From contig NC_079979.1 in NCBI RefSeq assembly GCF_029852145.1, forward strand, positions 12,130,642 through 12,194,641: DNA of 64,000 nt, written 5' to 3'. The position numbers were made by a program, and so were the translations under genes. Positions 12,161-21,962 of this stretch are shown here, piece after piece. The notes beneath the pieces were generated by a model, which made no database searches, was not told the origin of the DNA, and saw only the letters and a program-made list of their open reading frames with translations. The stretch's first letter is position 1, and every line of letters begins with the position of its first letter. The DNA is from Microplitis mediator. Its lineage: Eukaryota > Arthropoda > Insecta > Hymenoptera > Braconidae.

Positions 12161-12726
12161 ATATATAGGAGAGGGAGGGGCAAAACGGGGTTCTTAAGGA
12201 AATACCAAGTTTTCGAGGACTGAATTACGCTAAATCTTTCTTAACTTCCCGCTAAGAAAATCGATGATTTTCAAAAATTTCGGAATTATTGAAAAGTCAA
12301 AAAAATAACATTTTATATTGTTTTTTCCGGATAAATCATAATGTAATGTACTAAAATGTGTCTGAAATCATACAAACTTTTATTCTTTATGGTCTTTTTT
12401 TATCATCACATATTGTATTTTAACTTGTTCTTTAGTTTAAATCATATTATCAATGAAAAAAAAATTGAAAAAACACAGGTCGTAATATTTTTCTCGGATA
12501 TTTCATATATTATTGATCTGAAGTGAGTCATAAATTATTTAAATTTTGATTTCGATCACTGTCAGTGATTTTTACCTCCATACGTTTATTTTATTGAAAA
12601 TAATCGGGAATTACAATATAAAAACCGTTCTTCATAAATGATTTTCGATTCTTAAAATTTCAAACTTTAGCACAGACCGTAACTTGTTACAGCTTGAAAA
12701 ACTCATAATAGTTATTGGCGTAACTA
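12161..12726. other. AT-rich intergenic; fragment of the GCGGGAAGTT family
   Basis: A short match (AACTTCCCGCTAAGAAAATC at about 12243) to the end of the dispersed repeat. Nothing else is recognised. Confidence 0.4.
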
Positions 12727-12869
12727 GTAGGGTAAGTGATTCATAATGTGTCAGCGCGATGCGTTTAGCACGAGTCGCAAGTGCGCAGGCACGAGCGAAG
12801 CGAGTGCATACTGCGTACCGAAGACGAGTGCTAAACACATCGCGGGTGACGGATTATGGCTTACCCTAC
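12727..12869. repeat. Small inverted-repeat element (GTAGGGTAAG...)
   Basis: GTAGGGTAAGTGATTCATAA at the left pairs with the complement of GGATTATGGCTTACCCTAC at the right. The GC-richer loop carries GCACGAG...CGAAGCGAG motifs. No coding. Confidence 0.6.
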
Positions 12870-12886
12870 ATGTTGCGCCCATAATT

Positions 12887-13207
12887 TTATTCAACTCATA
12901 TGCGCTATTCACGTTTTATTAATTGCCTAAAAAGCTAAGTCTCAATAGCTGTTTAGTGACATGGTGAAAAAAACATTCGGCATCACAATCTTGGCTATTC
13001 AATGGGTAACAACAGGGAATTGTAATTACCCAATATTTAGTAAGAGCTCGAAAGATAGTTACGTTTATTTTCATTACGTCACAATGGCCGGGATAGTAGA
13101 TATCTTTCTTGCGTTTTGACAAATAATTTTTCACCAGTCGGTAAACGGCCATTTAGGGTTCGCATTTTAGGCATGATAAAACGTGAATAGCACGCATGAG
13201 TTGAATA
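12887..13207. repeat. Inverted-repeat pair around a 230-bp spacer
   Basis: Arms 12887-12932 and 13166-13207 share ATTCAACTCAT and GCTATTCACGTTTTAT in inverse orientation. The spacer has a 77-codon open frame on the minus strand without recognisable similarity. I do not call it a gene. Confidence 0.5.
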
Positions 13208-13239
13208 AAAAAAACAATTGCATGCTATAGGATTTTCGA

Positions 13240-13655
13240 GTTTGAAGAGCTCGAATATATAATCACACTAATATTTTTGAGCTCCTTGAGATCGAAAACA
13301 GCGGGATGTTTTGGGGCTGGCCTGCAGGGCCAATCGACGCCCGGATTTTTTTAATGATATTCAAATTAAATAGAAAAAATTGTCAGTTACCGTGAAAAAA
13401 AAAATTTTTTTCATTTTTGCGGGCAAAATGGGGTACTTCCCAAAAAAGGTAAAAAAAAAAAATTTCTGGTTTTTAAATGAATTTGATTAAATTTAATTTT
13501 TAACTTCCCGCTGAGAAAATCGACGATTTTCGAAAATTTGGGAAGTTATTGGTTTCACCCCGATTTTCAAAAATCGGCTTTTCATCATATGTCAACATTT
13601 AAAGGTGCGAAGATGCTATTCAAACATTTTCAGAGCGATGTCTGTATGGGTGTAT

Positions 13656-13740
<85 letters not shown>

Positions 13741-14250
13741 CGTGTGTGCGTGTGTGTGCGTGTGGATGTAAACCTCTCATATCTTTTTAATGAATGAACC
13801 GATTTCGATGGTTCTCGCGGCATTCGAAAGATTCCTTCTGAACTTAGATTTTCAGAAAATTTTCGATCAATTAGTCGAATAGACTGTGTGATATTTAAGA
13901 AATAAGAAAAAAAAAATAATTTTTTTTTTTCGTTTTTTTTTGATATTTTGAAAACTGTCGGATCGATCGATTCCAAAATCTAATCAGCTCTAGAACTCGA
14001 TAAAAGCTTTCGATTACCACCTTAATCGTCTCAATGGGATAATCTGTTCGAAAGATATCGTTGACGAAAGAATGAAAAAAAATCCTTTTTTTTTTCGTTT
14101 TTCGTGAATATTTCGGAAACTATCGAATCGATCAATTCCAAAACCTAATCAGCTGTAGAACTCGATAAAAGCATTTGATTGCTGCCAAGAACGTCTCAAT
14201 CAGATAATCCATTCGAGAGAAATAGTCAACGGAATAATAAATGTAAAATC
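13240..14250 (-). repeat. Dispersed repeat (GCGGGAAGTT family), reverse copy
   Basis: AACTTCCCGCTGAGAAAATC near 13502 and GTCAACATTT near 13591 match the complement of the copy at 8655-9465. A TG microsatellite takes the place of the CA tract. The 13240-13345 part carries the GAGCTCCTTGAG and GGGGCTGGCC strings of the same family. Confidence 0.6.
13655..13765. repeat. (TG)n microsatellite
   Basis: A TG run of about 80 bp with minor interruptions. Its long translated frames (Val-Cys or His-Thr runs) are artefacts. Confidence 0.9.
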
Positions 14251-14391
14251 TATATCTGCTTTTTTCATTGAATAACATCATAATGACTGAATAATATTAC
14301 TCAAAACTTATATGTTCCTCTTTATGTTAGTCATTGAAAGTGACTGCTTAAAAATTGTCATGTTCGCTTGTATGACGATTCACACGATATA

Positions 14392-14829
14392 CACGGAAAA
14401 AAATTAATCGTGAATGCAACATGATGCAGTCTTGGTAAATAAACATGATGAAATCATGTTGCATTCACATGATTTGTCATGTTTCGGCTACATGATAATC
14501 ATGTTGCGGCAACATGAGAAAATCATGTGGCATTCACATGATAATCATGTTTCGGCTACATGATAATCATGTTGCGGTAACATGAGAAAATCATGTTGCA
14601 TTCACATGATCTGTCATGTTTCGGCTACATGATAATCATGTTGCTGCCACATATTGTCATGTAGCCAAAACATGACAAATCACGTTGCATTCACATGATT
14701 TTCTCATGTTACCGCAACATGACTATCATGTAACCGAAACATGACAAATCATGTGAATTTAACATGATTTCATCATGATCATTTACCAAAACTGCATCAT
14801 GTTGCATTCACGATTAATTTTTTTCCGTG
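14392..14829. mobile_element. 438-bp MITE, CACGGAAAAAAATTAATC termini, TA duplication
   Basis: The terminal inverted repeat CACGGAAAAAAATTAATCGT is perfect at both ends. Flanks are TA (14390-14391) and TA (14830-14831), the Tc1/mariner signature. The interior alternates AACATGAT, GGCTACATG and TGTTGC motifs as inverted repeats. Confidence 0.9.
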
Positions 14830-15503
14830 TAGATACAACGTATAACATAAATACTTATTTTTGAGCTAATTATTGAACATAATTGTGAATCAATGTATAA
14901 AAAACGCTCATTCATTAATTGAATTGGATTCTAAATTTTTAAACTTTAACTTAGAACGTAACCCTTTTGAGCTTGAAAAGCTTATAAAAAAGGGAAACAA
15001 AGGTATTTTCGAGCTAGAAAAGCTCGAAAATGAATTTATACTAATGTTTTCGAGGGCCAACTGATGCTCAGATTTTTTTATAAGTAATTAACATGAAAAA
15101 AAATTACATTTTACATGATTATTTGATACTAAGAAAGAAAAAAGAATTTTAATAGTTTTTATCATAAAATAAGAGTCATTAATATGTTACAACTGACAAT
15201 CGATTTTTGAAAAAGTTTAACGAGAAAAATTCAAAATAATGTTCAATTATATTTCCAAAGTAATTTTGGAATGTTTAAAAAAAATCTTAAAAACAAAATT
15301 TTTTTCTTATAAAATTATTGGGGTACCCTGTTTTGCCTACTCTACCTCGTTTCGCCCCCCCCTTCCCCTATATTATACACAGTCTCATAAATTATAAAAT
15401 GTAATTGCTTTTATTAACTGTATGATATCTAAATTACCAAATTTGTTGCAATAAATTTGGTCTCTTGCATAAAAAGTTACCAACTTTTATGAGTTGAGAA
15501 ATA
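14830..15503. other. Intergenic with fragment of a dispersed repeat
   Basis: AGCTCGAAAA and TCGAGGGCCAACTGATGCTC (about 15015-15075) match the start of the dispersed family at 8655. The short frame 14873-15064 runs through this repeat and is not a gene. Confidence 0.4.
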
Positions 15504-17519
15504 CACTGGTCACAGAAATTAAGGGATAGAAAAAAAATCCGAAATTTTTAGGTGATTTTCAACATGCTGTAACTCGGTGAAAAATGGTCGTATAAAAAAT
15601 CTAAAAAAAGCAAATTGTAGCCTCAAGTTTCTAGTTTTCAGATCTGGACCTCAAAATTTTTTATCACGTACGGTTCCGGAGTAATCATAAGAAAACCAAC
15701 AAAAAAAAAAATTTCAAAATTTTTGCTGGTCTTTCAATACCTCTATGGGCGACAATAAATTTTTTTGAATAATTCGACTGTCTGACTTTTCTCGGAAATT
15801 TTATGCCCTTTAATTTGGTGGCCTTAAAAAGTCTCTACGACGATTTGGCGCCGAGTTATCATTGATCAAAGCAAAAAAGTCCATTTTGGCTTTGATAATC
15901 AATAACTCCGGATGTATTGGTCGTACAGAGAATGGAAGCAGGGTTTTGAAAACTGGAAAACATTCTCTATAAGGCAAAATTAGTGGCATTTGATAGAAAA
16001 ATTTTTTTTTAAGCGATATTGTTTGGTAAAAAACAGGTCAAAATTCACAAATTTAAGGATATATGGAAATCTTGCTATAACTTTGGATATTACGGATGAA
16101 CAAAGGATATCTTCGACTTTTTTTCAACCTTAAAGTGTCCTGAAAAAACCCTGAAAATTTCAAATCGCTGCGATTTTTCTTCCTTAGTGCCCCGAAGCTT
16201 TAAATTTATCGATTTTGTCAAAAATCACCATAATTGGTAGTTTCTCGGTTTTTGTTCATTTTTTCGATTTGAAAATGTTTTTTTTACCGATAATCTTCAT
16301 TTCTTCGACCAAAAAGATCGATTATCGAAAAGAATTGAAAAAAAAAAAATTTTGAAAAAAAATTTTTTTTTTTTCAAAATTTTTTTTTTCAAAAATTTTT
16401 TTTTTTAAAATTTTTTTTTTTTGTTGTATCTGCAATGATTTATCATTGTCAAAAAAAATTCCTAAAATTTTTTTTACTGCCGGTATTAGAGTTACCCAAA
16501 GCGTATGTTTGTTAAGTTGACATTTAAAGCAGATGCAGTTACAGCGGTAAAAAAAATTTTAGGAATTTTTTCTGACAATGATAAATCATTGCAGATACAA
16601 CAAAAAAAAAAATTTGAAAAAAAAAATTTTTGAAAAAAAAAATTTTGAAAAAAAAAAAATTTTTTTTCAAAATTTTTTTTTTTTCAATTCTTTTCGATAA
16701 TCGATCTTTTTGATCGAAGAAATGAAGATTATCGGTAAAAAAAAACATTTTCAAATCGAAAAAATGAACAAAAACCGAGAAACTACCAATTATGGTGATT
16801 TTTGACAAAATCGATAAATTTAAAGCTTCGGGGCACTAAGGAAGAAAAATCGCAGCGATTTGAAATTTTCAGGGTTTTTTCAGGACACTTTGAGGTTGAA
16901 AAAAAGTCGAAGATATCCTTTGTTCATCCATAATATCCAAAGTTATAGCAAGATTTCCAAATATCCTTAAATTTGTGAATTTTGACCTGTTTTTTACCAA
17001 ACAATATCGCTGAAAAAAAAATTTTTCTATCAAATGCCACTAATTTTGCCTTATAGAGAATGTTTTCCAGTTTTCAAAACCCTGCTTCCATTCTCTGTAC
17101 GACCAATACATCCGGAGTTATTGATTATCAAAGCCAAAATGGACTTTTTTGCTTTGATCAATGATAACTCGGCGCCAAATCGTCGTAGAGACTTTTTAAG
17201 GCCACCAAATTAAAGGGCATAAAATTTCCGAGAAAAGTCAGACAGTCGGATTATTCAAAAAAATTTATTGTCGCCCATAGAAGTATTGAAAGACCAGCAA
17301 AAATTTTGAAAATTTTTTTTTCGTTGGTTTTCTTATGATTACTCCGGAACCGTACATGATAAAAAATTTTGAGGTCCAGATCTGAAAACTAGAAACTTGA
17401 GGCTACAATTTGCTTTTTTTAGATTTTTTATACGACCATTTTTCACCGAGTTACAGCATGTTGAAAATCACCTAAAAATTTCGGATTTTTTTTCTATCCC
17501 TTAATTTCTGTGACCAGTG
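15504..17519. mobile_element. 2,016-bp near-perfect palindromic element, TA duplication
   Basis: Ends are CACTGGTCACAGAAATTAAG and its complement. Flanks are TA (15502-15503) and TA (17520-17521). Arms of about 977 bp (15504-16480 and 16543-17519) are almost identical reverse complements around a loop of about 60 bp. No transposase is visible. TA duplication and CACTG ends fit Tc1/mariner-type mobilisation (inference). A degraded half copy lies at about 55850-56972. Confidence 0.9.
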
Positions 17520-17589
17520 TATATCGTAAGTCCTTTAGTTTAATCAATAAACTATCTTCTGTTAGTATTATCGGTTTTATGGAAGCTCA

Positions 17590-17782
17590 GAGAAAAATTT
17601 TATATAAATCACTATATAAAATTATGTATGAGTTTCGGTCATCTATTATTATATATAATTATACAATTGATCATAATTATATAAAATTATACATAATTAC
17701 ATATGGGCAAAACTCATAGATAATTGTATAGAGAGATTAATATATATTTTTATATAATTATATATAATTTTTTCTTTCCGGG
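17590..17782. repeat. AT-rich TATATAATTTT array ending CCGGG
   Basis: A run of ATATAATTATA motifs ending TTTTTTCTTTCCGGG. The proposed left end (CAGAGAAAAATTTTA) is diverged, so this is only a tentative CCC-type element. It abuts and seems to truncate the MITE at 17785. Confidence 0.35.
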
Positions 17783-18519
17783 TTGTTACATGGTAATAAG
17801 GTCAATATCGTACATCATAATGACGTAATTTTTAAATTATACATTTATGTAGCAAAGTCACGGTTATACGTAATATGGATGTCACTTGTAAATCATCTTT
17901 TTACATCAGTGGTAAGTCAGTATTTTACGCAGCAATGATGTAATTTTCGAGTCATAGTTTTTTTTATCATCTATTTATTAAAATAAAACAATCATAGAAT
18001 AAATTGACAAAAATGTGTAAATAACAACTAAAGATCAAACATTTTTGGGGCCAAAGTAATCGATAGATTCGATAATAGATTATTCAGACGTTTCAGATTA
18101 AATCTTTAGCTTAAAGAAATTAGCTTTTTTAAATGATTTACCGAAAATATCATTCAGGATGACAAAGAAAATGTTACAACAGGTTGAAATCTTTGAATAT
18201 TAAGATTATAAAGGTTAGTATCACAATTGGTCGATCGATTAAATTTCATACGATTTTGTGAAATTATTCAATGTTTCGCAAAATTTTATATAAGATTTTG
18301 TAAATTTCACATCACAACAAAAAATTACGAAATTTGGTGAAACTTTATAAAATTTTATATAATTATCATCGAGTCCGACAAATAGTGATTTTATACAATT
18401 TTATATAAATTCATGAAGTTTTTTAAAATTTTGTAAAAGTCCATCACACAAACTTATGAACTCTGTCTTTTCCAGCATTTCACTCTAAATACATCAATTA
18501 AGTACTGGGCATGAACTTT

Positions 18520-18592
18520 CGTGCTGTGGACCAGTGAGCAACATTCAGGACTTTCAGCTAAGAGGAACTGAGTTCGCACCCAGCAGACGCCC
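18520..18592 (+). other. tRNA-like core of the TGACGTCA MITE, copy 1
   Basis: GTGGACCAGTGAGCAAC (box A-like) and GAGTTCGCACCC (box B-like) are spaced as in a tRNA, with a possible anticodon arm between. The equivalent place in copy 2 is 36851-36927 with GTGTTCGAACCC. It is probably a Pol III-type relic, not a working tRNA. Confidence 0.45.
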
Positions 18593-18783
18593 AGGATTTT
18601 TTCATCATACAATGTTATCAAATCTTGTTTCTAAATCTGTAATGCGTTCGCGCGGTAATAATCAAATAAAAAATTCGGTACTTCAATTATTTATTTATTT
18701 TTTCAAAAATATTTTTTTATCATTCATGCAATATAAGTGCTATCTTAGCGCACACTCTTTTATTCGCCAAATAGCTGTTTGCC

Positions 18784-18941
18784 GGTTCAACTGTTTCCAC
18801 GACATTTGTGTGCGTTATACGATAATCTGCGTGCGACAAGAAAATTTAAGTACGACAAGTAAACTTGTCGCACGCAAATTCACGTCTCGTCGCATGCAGA
18901 TTATCGTTTAACCCACAACAATGTCGCGGCAACAGTTGAAT
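18784..18941. repeat. Imperfect inverted repeat
   Basis: GGTTCAACTGTT at the left pairs with AACAGTTGAATC at the right. Further in, GATAATCTGCGTGCGACAAG pairs with CGCATGCAGATTATC. No coding. Confidence 0.5.
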
Positions 18942-19097
18942 CAGTAAAAAGCTACTTGGGGAAGAAAACAGCGAACACTAAAATAGTACTCATGTCGCAT
19001 TAATAATACAAAAAAGTATGTTCAATTCGTGCGATGTTGTCGATACCCACAGGAGCAAATGAGCGCACTCACTTCGTTCGTGCGCTTAACTCTTGTG

Positions 19098-19247
19098 CCC
19101 TGATTAAAAAAATCGATTTAAAGGGATTTGCAATGTTAAATGCTCATAAGAAGAGAGATTCAAAAATATTCAAGGTATTCAAAAGTATTAAAAAATATAG
19201 AAAAAATTTTTTTTTGAATCCCTTTAAATCGATTTTTTTAATCAGGG
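19098..19247. mobile_element. 150-bp CCC...GGG MITE, TG duplication
   Basis: The inverted repeats CCCTGATTAAAAAAATCGAT (28 bp in all) are perfect. Flanks are TG (19096-19097) and TG (19248-19249). The interior has AAGTATTAAAAAATA-type repeats and no coding. Confidence 0.85.
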
Positions 19248-19510
19248 TGAGCAATCGACAACTCACCGCACTAGTTGTACAATATACTATTTCCGGATCG
19301 ATAATTTTGACATCACCCATATGTTATATTGACGTCATAAAATGACACACAAACATCTCATTGACGCGATGTTCACGTGACTAGTTTGACATCATAATCT
19401 TACGTAAAAAAGTGCGAAATAATGAGTCAAACCTGACTCATATCTTATGTAAATGACGACATAGCGTAACGTCACTCTGACGTCAAATTTACGTCAATGT
19501 GTTTACTGGG

Positions 19511-20458
19511 ATTTTCCACGGATGCGTACGCGAAACAGTATATTACAGGCCGAAGGAGGAAAGTATGACATTTGAATCTGCATTTGTAAGTATTTACTGA
19601 GTCGAAAGCGATTAGTCCAAACAGGCGAATTGGAATATCCTGCTTTTTTACGTAGTACGTATACTATTATTAAAAATAGCGCCATCTGCAAGTTTTAATT
19701 TTCGCATCTGCGTTGAGAATAGCGCGAGCGTTAGTTTTCTGCACACCTCAAACGCTAAAGCGCTGAGGATGCTTTATTGGCGCTCGATTTTTTTCGGGTA
19801 CCTCACTCACTTTCAATCATCTCTACACTTCTTAAAATACATTAAAATAGGTTAAAACTTAAACTTCAAAAAATTGAATGAGAAAAAACTTTTTGTTTCT
19901 TGGTTAAAAAGTAGTGTCCCACTTTGCTTAACTTCTATGAAAAATTTTATGAAAAATATAATATGGTACTTCATTTCACCCCACTCCCCTACATAGAAAT
20001 ACTTAATAATTTTTTTCCAAATTTTTTTATTAAAAAAAATAAAACAAAACGTACTACGTGATTTTATCTGTTATAACCAAATTCTATTTTAACCATATAT
20101 ACTTCAATTTTTGTAAAATCATCATTGAACTTTCGGTCCCAGTATAATCAAAAGAAGTATGTGCACAACGAGAAAAAAGTAGATAATTCCAACCCGAGTG
20201 AAAATTGTCCCACGAACCGAGAGCAAAGGTGACAAAAACGCGGGTTAAGATGACACTTTCTTTCCTTAGGCTGCAATATACTATTATTGTCATTTTGGTC
20301 AAATCCATTTTGACTAACAACTTTTGATGAAATTTTTTACATGAGTATGAGTTAAGCTTTTAAAAACTTAAGCTAACGTATTGCAACTCAGCAAGCTGAC
20401 CCATAGGGCTGGCTATCATCTCAAGTTTTTAACCGTGATCCTGTATTTCAAATTGTAC
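19511..20458. other. Intergenic, no gene recognised
   Basis: No TIR pair or confident exon. A 78-codon minus-strand frame (20084-20320) lies downstream of the receptor-like exon, but its translation shows no receptor-like motif and no suitable splice junction was found. Confidence 0.4.
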
Positions 20459-20966
20459 CTTTTGAATATAGTCGAAAATAAAGTGTCCATTGATTATGTT
20501 CTTCGGGTATTAATTTGACATCCTTCCATGAATTAGGTGCTCGATTAGTAAAGGGATTACAAGTATAAATCATTGGTGTTAATTTTGAATCGAAGCACAA
20601 AAAGTATGAATTAATTAAATCTACTGATGATGTTATTTTAAAAATATTTATAGCATCAATGCAACTATTATTTGAGTGACTTATTACGAAAAGTGTATTC
20701 ATGATACTCCAGTATTTAGATTGTTTATAGCTTGATAATATTTGTTCAAATTGTTCGAATGATGTTATTGTCATGATGAATGAATCAAACCTTTCATTAC
20801 TTAATTTGCGAATTCTTGAATTTTTGCTTGTTTTTACAAAGCTTTCAATCTTTAATAATACTGATAACGATTGTAATTTATTTAGAGGTTGAATAAAGTG
20901 CTCATTTGAATCATCATGTGTGATTATAGACTTGTAAGCTGTGTTGCACGATTTGAGAATTTCAAC
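20459..20966 (-). CDS. Putative exon of a divergent insect ionotropic receptor (N-terminal region)
   Basis: The minus-strand frame is open for 195 codons (20448-21035). The part after a good acceptor (T-tract then AAG at 20969-20967) and before a possible donor (AG|GTACAA at 20459/20458) codes for about 169 residues. Its end, with IYTCNPFTNRAPNSWKDV followed 8 residues later by WTLYFRLY, resembles the N-terminal, extracellular region of insect ionotropic receptors, where an NPF/NPY...W motif precedes a W-T-L-F-type motif. The preceding LFVISHS...INSYFLCFD segment fits the alternating hydrophobic strands of that domain. The ligand-gated channel domains are not in the window. The leucine-rich start at 21035 is translated microsatellite and polypyrimidine tract, so I prefer the splice acceptor. 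It may be an exon of a gene whose other exons lie beyond the repeats, or a pseudogene fragment. The assignment is from pattern memory, not a search. Confidence 0.5.
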
Positions 20967-21000
20967 CTTAAAAAAAAAATAGCTAAGTTTTTTTCCTGTA

Positions 21001-21076
21001 TTGAAATTAATTATCAATAATAACAATAATAACAATAATAATAAAAATGACAGTAATAATAATAATAATAATAATA
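21001..21076. repeat. (AAT)n microsatellite
   Basis: An interrupted AAT/AAC run. It lies just upstream of the R4/Dong copy A region; TAA repeats are the target of Dong elements. Confidence 0.85.
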
Positions 21077-21165
21077 ATTTAAATATAGTGGAAACCTAAA
21101 CATGCAAACATGCAAATAACCTTCTCAATAAGACAATTTATAGATAAATTGAGAAAAATATCGAT

Positions 21166-21238
21166 AGCCCGAACTAGGAATCGAACCCAGACCAATTCGG
21201 TATCGCGCCGAGTGCTCTACCAGTTAAGCTATCCGGTC
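21166..21238 (-). tRNA. tRNA-like sequence in repeat unit 1 (probably non-functional)
   Basis: 73 nt. Box A is TAGCTTAACTGG and box B is GGTTCGATTCC. The T stem and most of the acceptor stem (GACCGGA with TTCGGGC, one mismatch) can pair. The anticodon loop lacks the usual T33, so the anticodon is unclear. The repeat context argues for a SINE-like or MITE-borne tRNA relic. Confidence 0.4.
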
Positions 21239-21397
21239 CTAGACTATATTCCGTTCAATTTGATCTATAACTTATTGAGCCACACCGTCCATCGTACGGT
21301 AATACACCATTTAAATATAGTGGAAACCTAAACATGCAAACATGCAAATAACCTTCTCCATAAGACAATTTAAAGATAAATTGAGAATAATATAGAT

Positions 21398-21470
21398 AGC
21401 CCGAATTGGAAATCGAACCCAGACCAATTCGGTATTGCACCGAGTGCTCTACCAGTTAAGCTATCTGGTC
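21398..21470 (-). tRNA. tRNA-like sequence in repeat unit 2 (probably non-functional)
   Basis: Same 73-nt layout as unit 1 with several substitutions, including GGTGCAATACC in the anticodon arm. Further decay supports non-function. Confidence 0.35.
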
Positions 21471-21532
21471 CTATACTATATTCCGTTCAATTTGATCTAT
21501 ATCTTATTGAGCCACACCGTCCATCGTACGGT

Positions 21533-21907
21533 CTACAGAGCTTGGAGTGTCTACATGATCGTTTGGTTTTGGGTTTAACATACGAAGTTGTCAATTTCAC
21601 AGCAGATGAGGAAGACTTCCTTATGCAAATTGTTCATAGTCATGAGAATCTGCAAAAGGGAACGTTCTTATATAAGGCAGCAAGGTACGCGGCAAAATCC
21701 CTCGGTCTCGGAAGAGTAAACCCTTTTATTAAACTCCCTAAGGAGGAATTTAAGAGTGTCGTCAGGAATGCTGAGCAGCGAACATTGCTCAGTACAGACA
21801 TGGACAAGTACATGCACAGCGTGTTCTTTAAACACGTGCGTGTTCATGGCTTGTCCACACAGCTGACGTTTTCCTCCTTTAAGTCAGCCGGCTCGATGTC
21901 CGCGAGC
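21533..21907 (+). pseudogene. R4/Dong C-terminal fragment (copy A1)
   Basis: The translation contains ECLHDRLVLGLTYEVVNF, then SLGLGRVNPFIKLPKEEF and KHVRVHGLSTQLTFSSFKSA. This is the region that follows the reverse transcriptase in copies A2 (23355-23720) and B (42063-42426). It stops at about 21907 and joins directly to sequence that normally precedes the reverse transcriptase, so it is a rearranged or tandem fragment. Confidence 0.8.
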
Positions 21908-21962
21908 CCCCATTTTTGGCGATCCCCCATCTATCGAGCGAGTAGAAGCTTTCTGGTCCGAG

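Larger units (their letters stand above)
17785..19510. mobile_element. TGACGTCA-motif MITE, copy 1 (left-truncated, with insertions)
   Basis: Homologous to the intact copy at 35879-37282 (shared GTAATAA(A/G)GTCA, TTTACATCAGTG, TCAATTAAG and AATTTACGTCAATGTG). The right end is TTTACTGGG at 19510, while the left CCCAGTG end is missing. About 570 bp (18712-19285) is absent from the other copy and includes two smaller inverted-repeat elements. Confidence 0.7.
21077..21532. repeat. Two tandem units of a tRNA-bearing repeat (232 and 224 bp)
   Basis: Units 21077-21308 and 21309-21532 both start ATTTAAATATAGTGGAAACC and end CCGTCCATCGTACGGT. Each holds a tRNA-like sequence on the minus strand. Other copies are at 53645-53800 (truncated) and 63408-63649 (opposite strand). 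The start sequence reappears at the far end of the 63408 copy, so units are bounded by direct repeats. Confidence 0.8.

Noticed and set aside
12919..13152. 77-codon frame inside an inverted repeat
   Set aside because: No recognisable domain and it is bounded by a small repeat element; chance is a better explanation.
13538..13976. Long frames of Val-Cys and His-Thr repeats on both strands
   Set aside because: They are translations of the (TG)n microsatellite.
20084..20320. Candidate further exon of the receptor-like gene
   Set aside because: No receptor motif, and no splice sites that keep frame with the exon at 20459-20966.
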